This document shows, piece by piece, positions 50,817 to 59,043 of a stretch of DNA of 64,000 nucleotides. Below the pieces are notes generated by a model. It did not search any database. It had not been told where the DNA came from and saw only the letters and a list, made by a program, of their open reading frames with translations. Source of the DNA: Microterricola viridarii (GTDB taxonomy: Bacteria > Actinomycetota > Actinomycetes > Actinomycetales > Microbacteriaceae); contig NZ_CP014145.1 of the NCBI RefSeq assembly GCF_001542775.1, forward strand, positions 1,612,001 to 1,676,000. Direction: 5' to 3'. Position 1 is the stretch's first letter; every line of letters starts with the position of its first letter. The position numbers were made by a program, and so were the translations under genes.

Positions 50817-50843
50817 CTAACATGAAAGCTTGGCCTGCCGACA
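50817..50843 (+). promoter_or_regulatory. Sigma-28/FliA-type promoter before flgN
   Basis: Plus strand: CTAACATG, 11 nt, TGCCGACA. It drives flgN-flgK-flgL-fliW. The rest of the 50605-50903 spacer holds several GC-rich hairpins (for example GGGGGAATGTCCCCC) but no gene. Confidence 0.6.
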
Positions 50844-50903
50844 GTGGTTGGGAACCGAAAAAGTTTCCCTGCTTCCGGCAGTACCCGATTGAAAGGCGAG
50901 CCA

Positions 50904-51389
50904 GTGGGCGTCAACGAACTCTCTGCCGTGCTGTGGCGCGAAAGGGAACTTCTCGAGCTGCTGCTGTTCAAGCTTGAGGAGGAGCAGCTGCTGCTCACCG
51001 CGGGCAAGTCTCGCTGGGTCGGCCACGCCAGCCGTGAGATCGAACAGGTGATGGTGCGCCTGCGCGACATCGCACTCAGCCGCTCCGTTGAAGTAACCAG
51101 CGTCGGCACTGAGTGGGCCTGCGCCGAAGATGCCACGCTGCGCGAGATCATTGCGGCCGCACCCGCCGGTCCGTGGCAGGACATCTTCGCAGCGCACCTC
51201 ACCGCGCTGACCGAACTCACCGTGCAGATCCGCGACATCCGCGATGTGAACGAGCAGTTCCTGCGCACCGCCGTGCGCAGCGTGCAGGAGACGCTCGCCG
51301 GCGTGGAAGCGGCCTCGGGAACCTACGACTCGAGCGGCGCTGCCCAGCACGCCCACGCGTCATCCATGCTCTTCGACGAGAAACTGTGA
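50904..51389 (+). CDS. flgN: Flagellar hook-associated chaperone FlgN
   Basis: 161 residues from the GTG at 50904 (AAAGG upstream); the longer frame to 50844 would start inside the promoter. Helical FlgN signature (VNELSAVLWRERELLELLLFKLEEEQLLLTAGKSRWVGHASREIEQVM). It protects FlgK and FlgL before export, which fits its place directly before them. Stop 10 bp before flgK. Confidence 0.9.
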   Translation: MGVNELSAVLWRERELLELLLFKLEEEQLLLTAGKSRWVGHASREIEQVMVRLRDIALSRSVEVTSVGTEWACAEDATLREIIAAAPAGPWQDIFAAHLTALTELTVQIRDIRDVNEQFLRTAVRSVQETLAGVEAASGTYDSSGAAQHAHASSMLFDEKL

Positions 51390-51399
51390 GCCAACGCAC

Positions 51400-52815
51400 G
51401 TGAGTACTTTCAGCGGATTGAACACGGCTTACCGCGGACTCGCGGCCGCCAAGGCCGGCATCGACGTCTCCGGTCAGAACATCGCCAACGCCCGCACAGA
51501 GGGGTACACCAGGCAGCGCCTGACCACCTCGGCGATCGGTGGTCCGACCATGGCCGGCAAGTTCTCGGTCGGCGTCCGCCCGGGCGGCGGCGTCAACATC
51601 GACGGGATCGCCCGCCTGGGCGACATGCACTTGGATGCCCGCGTGCGCGCCTCGGCCGCCGTCTCCGGTTTCAGCGCGGTGCGCGCCGGCGTGTTCTCCG
51701 GCCTCGAGGCCGTGCTGCACGAGCCGGGCCCCAACGGCATCTCGACCCAGCTGCAGAGCTTCTGGGCCTCCTGGCAAGAGCTCTCCAACAGCGCGGGTGA
51801 GGGCGCCCAGTCCGGTCTGCTGCTGCAGCAGTCCCAGGTGCTCGCCCAGCAGATCTCCTCCACCTACACCGAGTTCGACAACCAGTGGACCCAGGTGCGC
51901 GGTGAAGTGCGCGACCTCGCAGCAGAGCTCAACGGCGCAGCGAGCCAGCTCGCCGACCTGAACGGACGCATCCGCCAGGCGACGGCGTCCGGCGGCTCGG
52001 TGAACGAACTGCTCGACCAGCGCAATCTGCTCACCACGACGATCGCCGCCATCGCCGGCGGCACGGTGCGGGATGCCGGCGACGGCACCATCGACGTCTA
52101 CATCGGCGGCAACGCCCTCGTCACCGGCACCACGGCGCGCGTGGTCAACGTGGTCGGCTCGAACACTATGGCCGGCGCGGATGCCGCACCGGTCACGCTC
52201 GAGTGGGCGCACCGCCCCGGCACCGCGATCTCCCTCGACGGGGGCGAACTGGCCGGTGCGGTCTCGACGCTGGCGCCCGCCTCGAGCGGCGGAGCCATCG
52301 CCAAGGCCGCGGCCTCGCTCAACGACTTCGCCCTGAAGCTCGCGGATGCCGTGAACACCGTGCACCGCACCGGCGTCAGCTCCGACGGCAGCACCAACCT
52401 CGAATTCTTCGCGTTTGCCGCTGGCAAGCCGGCCGCGCAGGGCCTCACGGTCGTGCCCACCGGCGCGGCGGGCATCGCGACCGGCGGCCCCGGCCTCGGC
52501 AACAGCGACGGCAGCATCGCCGACAAGATCTCGCAGCTGGGCGTCGGCCCCGGCTCACCGGATTCCGTCTGGTCGAACTTCGTCGTCGAACTCGGCATCG
52601 CCACACGCTCAGAGAAGCGTCAGGCCGATCTGGCCGCGTTGGCCACCACCTCGGCCGTCGGGATGCAGTTGGCGAACGCATCCGTCGACCTCGATGAGGA
52701 GAACGTGAGCCTGCTCATGTACCAGCACGCCTATCAGGGCGCGGCGCGCGTGATGACGGCCGTCGACGAGATGCTCGATGTGCTGATCAACCGCACCGGG
52801 CTCGTGGGAAGGTAA
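51400..52815 (+). CDS. flgK: Hook-associated protein FlgK (HAP1)
   Basis: 471 residues. N-terminal FSGLNTAYRGLAAAKAGIDVSGQNIANARTEGYTRQRL and C-terminal LDEENVSLLMYQHAYQGAARVMTAVDEMLDVLINRTG are the FlgK ends that form the junction coiled coil. LQSFWASWQELSNSAGEGAQ is also characteristic. It joins hook and filament with FlgL. GTG start with only a weak ribosome binding site, perhaps coupled to flgN. Confidence 0.95.
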   Translation: MSTFSGLNTAYRGLAAAKAGIDVSGQNIANARTEGYTRQRLTTSAIGGPTMAGKFSVGVRPGGGVNIDGIARLGDMHLDARVRASAAVSGFSAVRAGVFSGLEAVLHEPGPNGISTQLQSFWASWQELSNSAGEGAQSGLLLQQSQVLAQQISSTYTEFDNQWTQVRGEVRDLAAELNGAASQLADLNGRIRQATASGGSVNELLDQRNLLTTTIAAIAGGTVRDAGDGTIDVYIGGNALVTGTTARVVNVVGSNTMAGADAAPVTLEWAHRPGTAISLDGGELAGAVSTLAPASSGGAIAKAAASLNDFALKLADAVNTVHRTGVSSDGSTNLEFFAFAAGKPAAQGLTVVPTGAAGIATGGPGLGNSDGSIADKISQLGVGPGSPDSVWSNFVVELGIATRSEKRQADLAALATTSAVGMQLANASVDLDEENVSLLMYQHAYQGAARVMTAVDEMLDVLINRTGLVGR

Positions 52816-52818
52816 GCA

Positions 52819-53703
52819 ATGATCTCCAGAGTCACCCAACAGACCACGTTGCTCACGGCGCAGCGCAACCTGCAGGCGAACGCAGCACAGCTGGCCAAGC
52901 TGCAGGACCAGGCGTCTACGCGCAAGGCGTTCTCGCGCGCATCCGAAGACCCGAGCGGCGCCGCCGACGCGCTCCGTATTCGGGCGCAGCAGCGGGCCAA
53001 CGACCAGCACAGCCGCAACGTCAACAACGGCCTCGGCTGGGTCACCACCCTCGACTCGACGCTCACCGAGGTCAACGACGTGATGAAGCGCGTGCGCGAC
53101 CTCACCGTGCAGGGCGCCAACGACGGATCGCTCTCCGCCACCGCCAAGGAAGCGATCGCCGTCGAGCTGGACAGCTTGAAAGACCACCTGCTCGGCCTCG
53201 CGAACACGCAGTACCTGGGCCGCACCGTCTTCGCCGGCAACTCGAGTGACGGCGTCGCGTTCAACCCCGACTACAGCTTCACCGGAGCGCCGGGCAGCGA
53301 AGTGAACCGCCGTGTCGGCCCCGACACGACGGTGCGCGTGGACGGCGACGGTTCCGCCGTCTTCGGCGAGGGGGCGACCTCGGTCTTCGCCCTCATCGAG
53401 GGCATCGCCGCCGACCTCCGCGGCGGCACCAACATCGGCGCCCGCCTGGGCGACATCGACCAGCGCATGAGCGCCGTTCGCACCGAACACTCCGCGGTCG
53501 GCAGCCGCCACGCACTCATCATGCGCGCCGAGGAGGCAGTCATGGACAAAACCGTTTCGTTCGAGGCACAACGCGCCGCGGTCGAGGACATCGAACTCAG
53601 CCGCATCATCCTGGACCTCAAAGCCCAGGAGATCACCTACCAGGCCGCGCTGGGCGTCACCGCCCGCGTGCTGCAGCCGACGCTGATGGACTTCCTGCGA
53701 TGA
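52819..53703 (+). CDS. flgL: Hook-associated protein FlgL (HAP3)
   Basis: 294 residues. MISRVTQQTTLLTAQRNLQANAAQLAKLQDQAST and RASEDPSGAADALRIRAQQ are the N-terminal FlgL signature; the C-terminal VEDIELSRIILDLKAQEITYQAALGVTARVLQPTLMDFL is flagellin-like. Three bases after flgK; ATGA overlap with fliW. Confidence 0.95.
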   Translation: MISRVTQQTTLLTAQRNLQANAAQLAKLQDQASTRKAFSRASEDPSGAADALRIRAQQRANDQHSRNVNNGLGWVTTLDSTLTEVNDVMKRVRDLTVQGANDGSLSATAKEAIAVELDSLKDHLLGLANTQYLGRTVFAGNSSDGVAFNPDYSFTGAPGSEVNRRVGPDTTVRVDGDGSAVFGEGATSVFALIEGIAADLRGGTNIGARLGDIDQRMSAVRTEHSAVGSRHALIMRAEEAVMDKTVSFEAQRAAVEDIELSRIILDLKAQEITYQAALGVTARVLQPTLMDFLR

Positions 53704-54068
53704 GCACTCTGAACTTCATCGCCTCGCCTCCCGGCTTCGAGCCGAGCCTGCAGTTCGCCTTCACCCCGGTGGATGGCTCGACCGGGCTCTACACGCTGGC
53801 CGCGACGGATGACGAGGCACGACGTGTCTTCGTCGTCGACGCCGCCATCTACCTGCAGGACTACTCGCCGAGCCTGAACACCGCTCAGGCCGAGGCGCTG
53901 GGCCTGACCTCCGGCGCGGACGCCCAGGTCTACGTCGTGGCCAACGCCGCGGCATCCGGAACCACCGTCAACCTGCTGGCCCCCGTCGTGGTGAACTCGG
54001 TCACGAACGCGGCCGCCCAGTTCATCCTCGACGGCGACTGGCCGCTGCGCGCGCCCCTCGGCGCCTAG
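53700..54068 (+). CDS. fliW: Flagellar assembly factor FliW (CsrA antagonist)
   Basis: 122 residues. The family core is seen as SPPGFEPSLQFAFTPVDGSTGLYTL, the RRVFVVDAAIYLQDY segment and especially TTVNLLAPVVVNSVTNAAAQF near the C-terminus. FliW binds either flagellin or CsrA. Free FliW inactivates CsrA by an allosteric contact and so releases flagellin translation. It is the last gene of the flgN-flgK-flgL-fliW operon, 31 kb from csrA on the other strand, whereas in Bacillus fliW and csrA are adjacent. Confidence 0.88.
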   Translation: MSTLNFIASPPGFEPSLQFAFTPVDGSTGLYTLAATDDEARRVFVVDAAIYLQDYSPSLNTAQAEALGLTSGADAQVYVVANAAASGTTVNLLAPVVVNSVTNAAAQFILDGDWPLRAPLGA

Positions 54069-54101
54069 CCCCCTCCGCGCTACCGCATCGAGCCACCAAA
54101 A

Positions 54102-54131
54102 AACGTACCAAGACGCCGGTCTTGGTACGTT
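54102..54131. terminator. Bidirectional terminator between fliW and glutathione peroxidase
   Basis: AACGTACCAAGAC, loop GCCG, and its exact 13-nt complement. An A run precedes the stem (54098-54103), so in the minus direction the hairpin is followed by a T run: a textbook intrinsic terminator for the peroxidase gene that also serves fliW. Confidence 0.88.
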
Positions 54132-54177
54132 CTTTGGCGAGTGGATGACGCCGGCCGGGAGTTCCCGGCGGGTTGGC

Positions 54178-54705
54178 TCAGGACGCGGGCGGAGCCTCTG
54201 CCGGTTCCGCGTCGACGGTGCGGGCGGGCAGGCCCGCCTCGATCGCGGCAATCACGGCCGGGTCGTCGGGCGTGACCGCCGACCGGAAGCGCGTGATCGC
54301 GCCGTCGGCGCCGATCACAAACTTCTCGAAGTTCCAGCGCACGCGACCCGTCTTGCCACCGGTGTCCGGCACATCGTGCAGCTCGTTGTAGAGCGGATGC
54401 GCGTGACGACCGTTGACCTTGACCTTCTCCATGAGGGGGAACGTCACGCCGTAGTTGATCGAGCAGAAATCCTGGATCTTGTCGGCATTGCCCGGCTCCT
54501 GCCCGGCGAACTGGTTGCAGGGGAAGCCGACGATGGTCAGCCCCTGCTCGCCATACTTCTCGTGCAGGGCCTCCAGCTGGGTGTACTGCGGAGTAAAGCC
54601 ACACTTGGACGCCACGTTCACGACGAGCAGGGCACCGTCGCCGAACTCGGCAAGCGTTGTGCTGCGACCGTCAAGGGTGGTCACGGGGATCTCACGAATG
54701 TTCAC
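54178..54705 (-). CDS. Glutathione-peroxidase-family thiol peroxidase
   Basis: 175 residues. NVASKCGFTPQYTQLEALHEKY contains the peroxidatic Cys35 (no selenocysteine). GFPCNQFAGQEPG supplies the Gln and probably the resolving Cys, and RVRWNFEKF the Trp/Asn. Bacterial members mostly use thioredoxin rather than glutathione to reduce peroxides. The C-terminal ~15 residues (Ala/Pro/Glu-rich) are variable. The GTG start has no ribosome binding site and TACGCT six bases upstream, so it is probably leaderless. Confidence 0.93.
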   Translation of the reverse strand: MNIREIPVTTLDGRSTTLAEFGDGALLVVNVASKCGFTPQYTQLEALHEKYGEQGLTIVGFPCNQFAGQEPGNADKIQDFCSINYGVTFPLMEKVKVNGRHAHPLYNELHDVPDTGGKTGRVRWNFEKFVIGADGAITRFRSAVTPDDPAVIAAIEAGLPARTVDAEPAEAPPAS

Positions 54706-54711
54706 AGGCTC

Positions 54712-54717
54712 AGCGTA
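54712..54717 (-). promoter_or_regulatory. -10 element (TACGCT) for glutathione peroxidase gene
   Basis: TACGCT ends exactly 6 bp before the GTG at 54705, as in the other leaderless genes of this window. Confidence 0.4.
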
Positions 54718-54743
54718 CGCGGATTCACCATCCGGAGGGCCAA

Positions 54744-55220
54744 TCATTCGCCGTTGTAGGCAGCTTCCAAGACTGCGATGTCCAGCTTCGTCATCGTCAG
54801 CATCGCCTGCATCGCGCGCCCAGCCTTGGCCGGGTCGGGGTCGGAGAGCAGCTCGCCCAGCCGGGGCGGCACGATCTGCCAAGAGATGCCGTATTTGTCG
54901 GTGAGCCAGCCACACTGCCCCGGCTCTCCCCCATCGGCGGTGAGCGCGCCCCAGAGGCGGTCGATGTCTGCCTGCGTCTGTGCACTCACCGAGAGCGAGA
55001 TGGCCGCGCTGGGCCCGGGCGCCGGCGCACCGTTGATCGCCTGCATCTCCAGCCCGTCGAGCGTGAACTCGACGGCCAGCGCCGTGCCGGCCGGCATCGG
55101 GCCGCCCTCGCCGTAGCGCGTCACCGTGTTGATGCGCGAGTTCTCGAAGACCGACGCGTACAGCGTGGCGGCATCCTCTGCTTGGCTGTCGAACCACAGG
55201 CACGGTTTGATGGAGTTCAT
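54744..55220 (-). CDS. VOC-superfamily PhnB-like protein
   Basis: 158 residues. Opening SIKPCLWFDSQAEDAATLYASVFENSRI and later AVEFTLDGLEMQAINGAP and CGWLTDKYGISWQIVPPRLGELLSDPDP are typical of the PhnB/3-demethylubiquinone-methyltransferase-like (glyoxalase-fold) group. Despite the older name these are not proven methyltransferases; no SAM motif is present. ATG at 55220 with GAGGTGAG upstream. Substrate unknown. 38 bp upstream of the peroxidase gene, same strand, but that gene appears to have its own promoter. Confidence 0.85.
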   Translation of the reverse strand: MNSIKPCLWFDSQAEDAATLYASVFENSRINTVTRYGEGGPMPAGTALAVEFTLDGLEMQAINGAPAPGPSAAISLSVSAQTQADIDRLWGALTADGGEPGQCGWLTDKYGISWQIVPPRLGELLSDPDPAKAGRAMQAMLTMTKLDIAVLEAAYNGE

Positions 55221-55387
55221 AGCTCTGCTCACCTCGTTGTGACTGGCCCCGACCGGGGCCGTGCGCTGGCAGCCTCGCCGGGCTTTCACAAGGCCGTTAA
55301 ACAGGCTACGCCGCCCCGCGTGGCCGCGCAGATAAATCTGCGAGCCAGGCGAGGCGGCGCGTGCCGGTTGCGGTGGGCGGATGCGGG

Positions 55388-56320
55388 TTAGTACCAGCCC
55401 TGCGACTCCGAGGTGTCCCACGCGCCGCATGGGGTGCCGTAGCGGCCCGAGATGTAGCCGAGGCCCCAGGTGATCTGGGTTGCCGGGTTGGTCTGCCAGT
55501 CAGCTCCGGCCGAGGCCATCTTGCTTCCGGGCAGAGCCTGCGGGATGCCGGCTGCGCCGCTCGAGGCGTTGTAGGCGTTGATGTTCCAGCCGGACTCCTT
55601 GTTCCAGAGGGCGACGAGGCAACCGAACTGGTCATCGCCCCAGCCGTACTGGGAGGCCATCAGGTCACGGGCGATCGCCTGGGCGCCGCTCGGGTCAGAC
55701 GGAGCGGAGGGGCGGGACCCGCCGGACGAGGAGGAGCCGGAGTCGGACGCAGCGTTCTTCGCGGCTTCTGCCTCAGCGGCAGCCGCTGCGGCAGCTGCCT
55801 CGGCGGCGGCCTGTGCAGCGACCTGCTCGGCGGCGACACGGTCGACCTCGGCCAGCGCGGCCTGAACGCCGACCGTCTTGCCCTTGGTGGTGTCCACGAG
55901 CTCGAACACCCGGTCGGGTGCGAGGAGCTCGAAGTTCGACAGGGCTGCAACAGAGGAGGCGAGATCGCCGGCATCCGTCTTGCCCGAGGCGGCCGCAATC
56001 ACGGTGTTGGCCTCGTCGATGGTTGTCGACGCGGCTCGTGCGGCGTGCGCCGAGGCGATGGTCGAGTACGCGTCCAGCTGCTCGTGGGCGAAGCCAGAGG
56101 CGTTGTTCATGGCGGTCGTGGCGGCGATGCGCTCGTTCTGGGCGACAACCGAGGATTGCACAACGAAACCGGTTCCTGCGACGGCGCTGATGGCGATGAC
56201 GGCTCCCGCGACGAGCAGCTTATTGCGGCCGCGACGGCGGTTCCGGATCTGGGCCCTGGTGACACCGGGCTCGATCGTGGGCTTTTCTGGGCGAATCGTT
56301 GAAGAGTTGAAGTTAGGCAT
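55388..56320 (-). CDS. Membrane-anchored lytic transglycosylase-like protein
   Basis: 310 residues. A basic N-terminus (RNRRRGRNK) and hydrophobic segment (LLVAGAVIAISAVAGTGFVV) form a signal anchor. A long Ala-rich helical region (~60-200) contains an uninterrupted Ala/Glu stretch. A Ser/Gly linker leads to a C-terminal lysozyme-like domain (QFGCLVALWNKESGWNINAYN) with Glu of NKESGWN as candidate catalytic residue and two cysteines (FGC, TPCGAW) able to pair. It probably cleaves glycan strands outside the cell. ATG at 56320 is chosen at the start of the conserved region. Confidence 0.82.
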   Translation of the reverse strand: MPNFNSSTIRPEKPTIEPGVTRAQIRNRRRGRNKLLVAGAVIAISAVAGTGFVVQSSVVAQNERIAATTAMNNASGFAHEQLDAYSTIASAHAARAASTTIDEANTVIAAASGKTDAGDLASSVAALSNFELLAPDRVFELVDTTKGKTVGVQAALAEVDRVAAEQVAAQAAAEAAAAAAAAEAEAAKNAASDSGSSSSGGSRPSAPSDPSGAQAIARDLMASQYGWGDDQFGCLVALWNKESGWNINAYNASSGAAGIPQALPGSKMASAGADWQTNPATQITWGLGYISGRYGTPCGAWDTSESQGWY

Positions 56321-56819
56321 GACTTTCACAAGGCGAACCGCTCGAGATCGTGCTGAGAGCGACTCTTGTCGGGAACGTCCCGGGCGGGGGCCCCGGGCGA
56401 AGTTGCAAGTATGCACACGCTGTCTGGACGAGTCCTCCTCATGATCTGGCAATGTCCTCCGAATCTGTTTCCGTCTTTTTCACTGCCCCGGGGCCCGAAA
56501 AGGCGTCGCAGCCGCGCGTGCTGCACACCGGCTACGCTGGCCAGATGAGCGCAACCTCGGCACAGATATCCGGCGCCGCGCGGCCGAATAAAGGCGTGCT
56601 GACCAGCGGTTTGCCAAATTCGCCCGGAGTGGGCGGCCGTGTTCACCCGCGCCGGCCAGGCGCTGGCCCCCGCGTCGCGACCGTCAAACGGGGCGCGAGG
56701 CCAGGGCGCCTTCCCGGCGGCATCCACTTGCGCGGCCGTTGCGGCGAAATTAAGCCAACTTTGAGGCGGTACAGAGCGGTACACGGGGCGGTTGCCGTCT
56801 GCCAGAGGGAGGGTGCCCG
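56321..56819. other. 500-bp divergent intergenic region
   Basis: Between the transglycosylase-like and SGNH hydrolase genes. No convincing gene. It holds a GC-rich inverted repeat (CCCGGGC...GCCCCGGG-like, 56379-56398) and, before the SGNH gene, two GCGGTACA direct repeats one helical turn apart (56766-56773, 56776-56783). I looked for a c-di-AMP riboswitch upstream of the hydrolase and did not find its conserved core. Confidence 0.5.
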
Positions 56820-57611
56820 ATGAATCCGCGCCCGCTCGGCCACGCCGTTCTCGACGTGGTGCAGGCAGTTCCGGCCGCCGCCGAAGCGTGGGCGCTGCTG
56901 CGCCGGATCCCCCGGTTGCCGGAGGCCTCCGGGCCCCGGCGCGGCCTGGCCGGTGGCCCTGTTGGAGCTGGGGCGCAGTCGCCCGCCATCACACTGCTGG
57001 TGCTGGGCGAGTCGACGGCCGCGGGAGTGGGCGCGCCGACACAGGAGTCCGCACTCGGCGGCCGCCTCGCCGAGGCGTTTGCCGCCCGCAGCGGCCATCC
57101 CGTGCGCTGGCAGGTGGCCGGTCAGAACGGCGCGACAATCCGCCGCATCCGCCACCGCCTGCTGGCAGAGGCCGATGAAGCCCCGATCGACGTGGCCGTG
57201 ATCGCGGCCGGCGCCAATGACGTGATGAGAGGGCGCAGCACCTCCGAATGGGAGGAGCACCTGCGCGCGATCGCTGGCAACGTGCGGGGTGCCGCCGGAG
57301 GCGGCGAGACTCTCGTCGTGTTGACCGGCGTTCCGCCGTTCTCGCACTGCCCCGCCTTGCGCCGCCCGCTCCGCGACTACCTTGCGCGTCGAGCGGCACG
57401 GATCGACGCCCGCTCGGCCGAGCTCTGCCGTGAGCTGGGGATCCTCTTCCTCCCGTTCATCGAAGGCGAAATGGAGCTGGGCGACGACTTCTTCGCGGAG
57501 GACCAGTTCCACCCGTCGGCGACGGGCTATGCGCTCTGGGCCGAATACATCGCCGCCCACATTGCTGACCGGCTGCGCGACGACACTGAGAGCAGGACCG
57601 GCACCGGCTAG
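56820..57611 (+). CDS. SGNH/GDSL-family hydrolase
   Basis: 263 residues. SGNH blocks in order: LLVLGESTAAGVG (nucleophile Ser), VAGQNGATI (block II Gly), AAGANDVM (block III Asn) and DQFHPSATGYALWA (Asp/His). Members hydrolyse esters of acyl lipids or sugar acetates. There is no clear signal peptide, so it is probably cytosolic. ATG at 56820 with GGAGG eight bases upstream. It ends one base before the stop of the convergent frameshifted gene. Confidence 0.9.
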   Translation: MNPRPLGHAVLDVVQAVPAAAEAWALLRRIPRLPEASGPRRGLAGGPVGAGAQSPAITLLVLGESTAAGVGAPTQESALGGRLAEAFAARSGHPVRWQVAGQNGATIRRIRHRLLAEADEAPIDVAVIAAGANDVMRGRSTSEWEEHLRAIAGNVRGAAGGGETLVVLTGVPPFSHCPALRRPLRDYLARRAARIDARSAELCRELGILFLPFIEGEMELGDDFFAEDQFHPSATGYALWAEYIAAHIADRLRDDTESRTGTG

Positions 57612-57612
57612 C

Positions 57613-58136
57613 TCACGCCTCGGGGTCGCGGGCCACGCCCGGTTGAAGCCGCAGCCGGAACAGCCGCACCCTGCGCCCCGACTCCCGCTCGTAACCGCGG
57701 TAGCCCGGCCACTGCGCCTCGATGCGCTGCCACGCCTGCTCGCGTTCGGCCGCGCCGAGCAGTTCGGCGTGCACCGGCACGCGCCGCCCGCGCACCGTGA
57801 TCGCGGCATCCGGACGGGCCAGCAGGTTGTAGCTCCACGCCGGGTGCTTGTCGCGGGCGAAACTCGTGCCCGCGACGAGCGCACTCCCCGGCCATCCGGC
57901 GTGTACATGAGCTCGGTGTCGCGCGGGGCACCGGTCTTCGCGCCGGTGCTGTGCAGCAGCAATGACGGAACGAGCAGACCGCTCAGCTGCATACGCCCAC
58001 CGCTCAGCGCGGTGACCACGCGCTCCAGCACGGGCAGGACGGTCGGAGCCGCCCAGCGGAACGCGCGGGTGTGCGTGAGCGGCGCGACCACGCTGCGAAC
58101 GATCTGCACGACGGTGATCTTCTCAACTGGGGCCAT
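57613..58136 (-). pseudogene. Deazaflavin-dependent nitroreductase-family gene with a frameshift
   Basis: Translation from the ATG at 58136 gives a normal start (APVEKITVVQIVRSVVAPLTHTR, LSGLLVPSLLLHSTGAKTGAPRDTELMYTPDG), then leaves the family sequence. The continuation (ALVAGTSFARDKHPAWSYN ... RRVPVHAELLGAAEREQAW, ending GVARDPEA) is in another frame and stops at 57613. Adding one base in the four-C run at 57886-57889 (GGGG in the gene) restores a ~174-residue protein of the F420-binding nitroreductase family (DUF385-like). Either a real inactivating deletion or a homopolymer sequencing error. Confidence 0.8.
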
Positions 58137-58206
58137 GCAGGCATTCTGCCGGGGCAGACTGGATCTGCGAAAGGCTTTCGAGCGGCGGATGCCGCGGCAC
58201 GGCCAC

Positions 58207-59043
58207 TCAGCAGCCGGGCCCCTCCGGCTGCTCGAGGCAGTTGCCGGCTACCAGCACTGTCGTTGCCGACTTCACGGCCACCGGCGAGGCGGCCCCCGCG
58301 ACGCGGATGCTGCCCGCAATCGAGTGCCATGCTCCCCCACCGAACCGGTACTCGGCCGCGAGCTCGACGGCGACCGTCGCGGCGAAGTCACCGCGCGTCG
58401 TGTAGACGTGGCTGGTGCTCGTCTCCGCGAACTCCGCCACCCCGGTTGCACTCCAGCTCGCGCCCCCGGAGGCGCTGTACCGCGTGCTCCCGTCGCCGTA
58501 GTCCCAGGCGTAGCCGGCGGGAGTGAAGCGCACCTCGGCCGGGAAGTTCAGCAGGCGCCCGGCGATGACCTCGACGGATGCCGCCGCCACGAAGTTCGTC
58601 GGCAGCCCGCGCACCGCCCACCCGGCCGGCTCCATCGCGAGCGTCGGTGCGGAGGCCCGGAACGAGGCGATGTCGCTCCAGGTCACCACGAGCTCTGGAT
58701 CGCAGACATCCGGTGCATCCCGGCACTCCGGCGGCTGACCGTTGTCGTTGGCCGGCGTCTCCTCGGCGCCCAGCACAGGCGGGGTCTGGGCGTCCGTGCC
58801 GCCCCCAACGCTCTCGAAGCCGTCGCCTCCGGCTCCCCCGCCTGACACGTTCTCGCCCTGCCCGATGAGGTCCACGCCGTCGGGAGTGAGGCCGGCGTCA
58901 ACGTCGGGGCAGCCTCCCAGCGCGTAGTCAAGTTCCGTGCATGTTGAGGCATCAGCGGGTGATCCAGCGGGGAAGACAGTCATGGCCACAATCACTAGGG
59001 CTCCCACAACTGCACCGATGCCACGCGAAACAGATTTCAACAC
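58207..59043 (-). CDS. Secreted protein with PKD-like region, unknown function
   Basis: 278 residues from the GTG at 59043; an ATG at 59061 has AAGGAG but only two bases away. N-terminal signal peptide (RGIGAVVGALVIVAMTVFPAGSPADA) with cleavage expected after ADA. A Cys-containing Gly/Asp-rich stretch follows, then VRFTPAGYAWDYGDGSTRYSASGGASW and TSTSHVYTTRGDFAATVAVE, which are hallmarks of a PKD-like beta domain, and a C-terminal CLEQPEGPGC pair. It overlaps the end of the lipoprotein gene and is probably co-expressed with it. Confidence 0.72.
   Translation of the reverse strand: MLKSVSRGIGAVVGALVIVAMTVFPAGSPADASTCTELDYALGGCPDVDAGLTPDGVDLIGQGENVSGGGAGGDGFESVGGGTDAQTPPVLGAEETPANDNGQPPECRDAPDVCDPELVVTWSDIASFRASAPTLAMEPAGWAVRGLPTNFVAAASVEVIAGRLLNFPAEVRFTPAGYAWDYGDGSTRYSASGGASWSATGVAEFAETSTSHVYTTRGDFAATVAVELAAEYRFGGGAWHSIAGSIRVAGAASPVAVKSATTVLVAGNCLEQPEGPGC

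Noticed and set aside
54178..54705. Selenoprotein glutathione peroxidase
   Set aside because: The catalytic position is a TGC cysteine codon (SKCGF); there is no in-frame TGA.
56321..56819. c-di-AMP (ydaO-type) riboswitch upstream of the transglycosylase-like gene
   Set aside because: Such riboswitches often precede wall hydrolases in Actinobacteria, but the conserved core sequences could not be found on the minus strand here.
56350..56823. Plus-strand frame of 157 codons in the transglycosylase/SGNH spacer
   Set aside because: No ribosome binding site, no domain, and it runs into the SGNH start; the composition is that of random high-GC sequence.
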